Assembly (NCBI GenBank): GCA_002508545.1
Contig: DAVH01000044.1
Coordinates: forward strand, 1 to 5,834
Direction: 5' to 3'
Origin: Methanomassiliicoccus sp. UBA6
Lineage (GTDB): Archaea > Thermoplasmatota > Thermoplasmata > Methanomassiliicoccales > Methanomassiliicoccaceae
Length of the DNA stretch: 5,834 nt
Shown: piece after piece, positions 5,464 to 5,834 of the stretch
Layout of the letters: each line of letters begins with the position of its first letter
Position numbering within the stretch: position 1 is the first letter of the stretch
Position numbers and translations under genes: made by a program
Notes under the pieces: model-generated
Told to the model about the DNA's origin: nothing
The model's input: the letters and a program-made list of their open reading frames with translations, nothing else
Database searches by the model: none

Positions 5464-5759
5464 GATTGTATAGAAGAGCCCACGGTCGATCGCCCTCTGA
5501 TCCATCGGCAAGGCCATTGCTCGAGACAAAAAGGAGGTCCGGCTCTTCCGGTCGCTCATTAATAGGTGCGATAGGACCGGCATCGCGTGCGATGAGGCTT
5601 GTTCCAACGAGGATGCCGAGACGACATCATCGCCGTTCGCGGTCCGCTGTAGCGTTCACCCGTGTCGATGAGGCATGGGCCGCTTGTCCCTTGACATGCC
5701 AGCCACTTTGAAGAATCGCTTGGACCGATCGGTAATGATCATCTGAATGATAGTAAAAG
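5464..5759. other. Intergenic stretch without a supported gene
   Basis: About 296 bases between the tRNA and the surface-protein promoter. No open frame here has a credible ribosome site and start. Small perfect palindromes occur at 5581-5594 (CATCGC-GT-GCGATG), 5724-5733 (ACCGATCGGT) and 5735-5742 (ATGATCAT). An AAGGAGGT at about 5531-5538 on the plus strand looks like a ribosome site, but no start codon with an open frame follows it; on the minus strand the same place reads as a CCTCCTTTTT run that could end a transcript. Confidence 0.6.
5749..5759 (-). terminator. T-rich 3' flank of the tRNA gene
   Basis: On the minus strand the base after the tRNA discriminator begins CTTTTACTATC. A short T-run directly after a tRNA is a usual archaeal stop signal. 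A weak 5-base-pair hairpin (5738-5751) overlaps it. The run has only four Ts, so this is tentative. Confidence 0.35.
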
Positions 5760-5832
5760 TGGGCTCAGCCGGATTCGAACCGGCGGTCTCCTCCGTGTGA
5801 GGGAGACGTCATAACCGCTAGACCATGAGCCC
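5760..5832 (-). tRNA. tRNA-Val (anticodon CAC)
   Basis: A complete 73-base cloverleaf. The acceptor arms GGGCTCA and TGAGCCC pair fully, with discriminator A. The D arm is GTCT/TGAC with a T-T mismatch at 13-22. The anticodon stem TCTCC/GGAGG closes the loop CTCACAC, giving anticodon CAC at 34-36 with T33 before it, which reads the valine codon GUG. A 5-base variable loop is followed by the T arm GCCGG-TTCGAAT-CCGGC. No intron is seen, and the 3' CCA is not encoded, so it is added after transcription. Its promoter lies beyond the right edge. Confidence 0.97.
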
Positions 5833-5834
5833 GT

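Noticed and set aside
5400..5483. Longer form of the surface protein starting near 5483
   Set aside because: The extension covers the TATA box and palindrome and would bury the signal peptide 28 residues inside the protein.
5466..5711. Open frame of 81 codons on the plus strand between the surface-protein promoter and the tRNA
   Set aside because: No ribosome site at its start, an Arg/Ser-rich product typical of chance GC-rich frames, and no domain.

Overview
The window reads as a piece of a fairly G+C-rich archaeal chromosome, most likely a Thermoplasmata-type genome such as a member of the Methanomassiliicoccales. The evidence is indirect: TATA-like AT-rich boxes rather than bacterial -35/-10 pairs, strong Shine-Dalgarno sites, a tRNA gene without an encoded CCA end, and a very large secreted BspA-type leucine-rich-repeat protein held by a C-terminal membrane anchor. 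The lineage is an inference; there is no rRNA or lineage marker to fix it.

Every supported gene lies on the minus strand, so transcription runs from right to left. From the right edge: a tRNA-Val(CAC) gene (5760-5832); about 290 bases with no gene; a 928-residue surface protein with 15 BspA-type repeats, an FN3 domain, two Ig-like modules, a carboxypeptidase-regulatory-like module and a membrane anchor (2613-5399); a 179-base spacer with a stem-loop; a nucleoside hydrolase-family protein of a variant class that starts at TTG (1570-2433); a 452-base gap without a convincing gene; a radical SAM enzyme of the BioB/HydE/PylB-like group (59-1117); and, 11 bases further on, the first 15 codons of a secreted protein or lipoprotein that runs off the left edge (1-47).

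The radical SAM gene and the cut-off gene form an operon: the ribosome binding site of the second overlaps the stop codon of the first. The nucleoside hydrolase and the surface protein each seem to stand alone with their own promoter. The surface protein probably serves in adhesion or cell-surface recognition, the hydrolase in nucleoside (or related N-riboside) salvage, and the radical SAM enzyme in an unknown small-molecule biosynthesis coupled to an exported partner.

The most interesting non-coding signal is in the 1118-1569 gap. Two similar AT-rich promoter-like elements (about 1223-1259 and 1524-1558) face the same way and flank about 260 GC-rich bases with several inverted repeats. This suggests tandem promoters for the radical SAM operon or an undescribed small RNA. 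No complete new system is evident; the radical SAM plus secreted-protein pair is the best candidate to extend leftwards.
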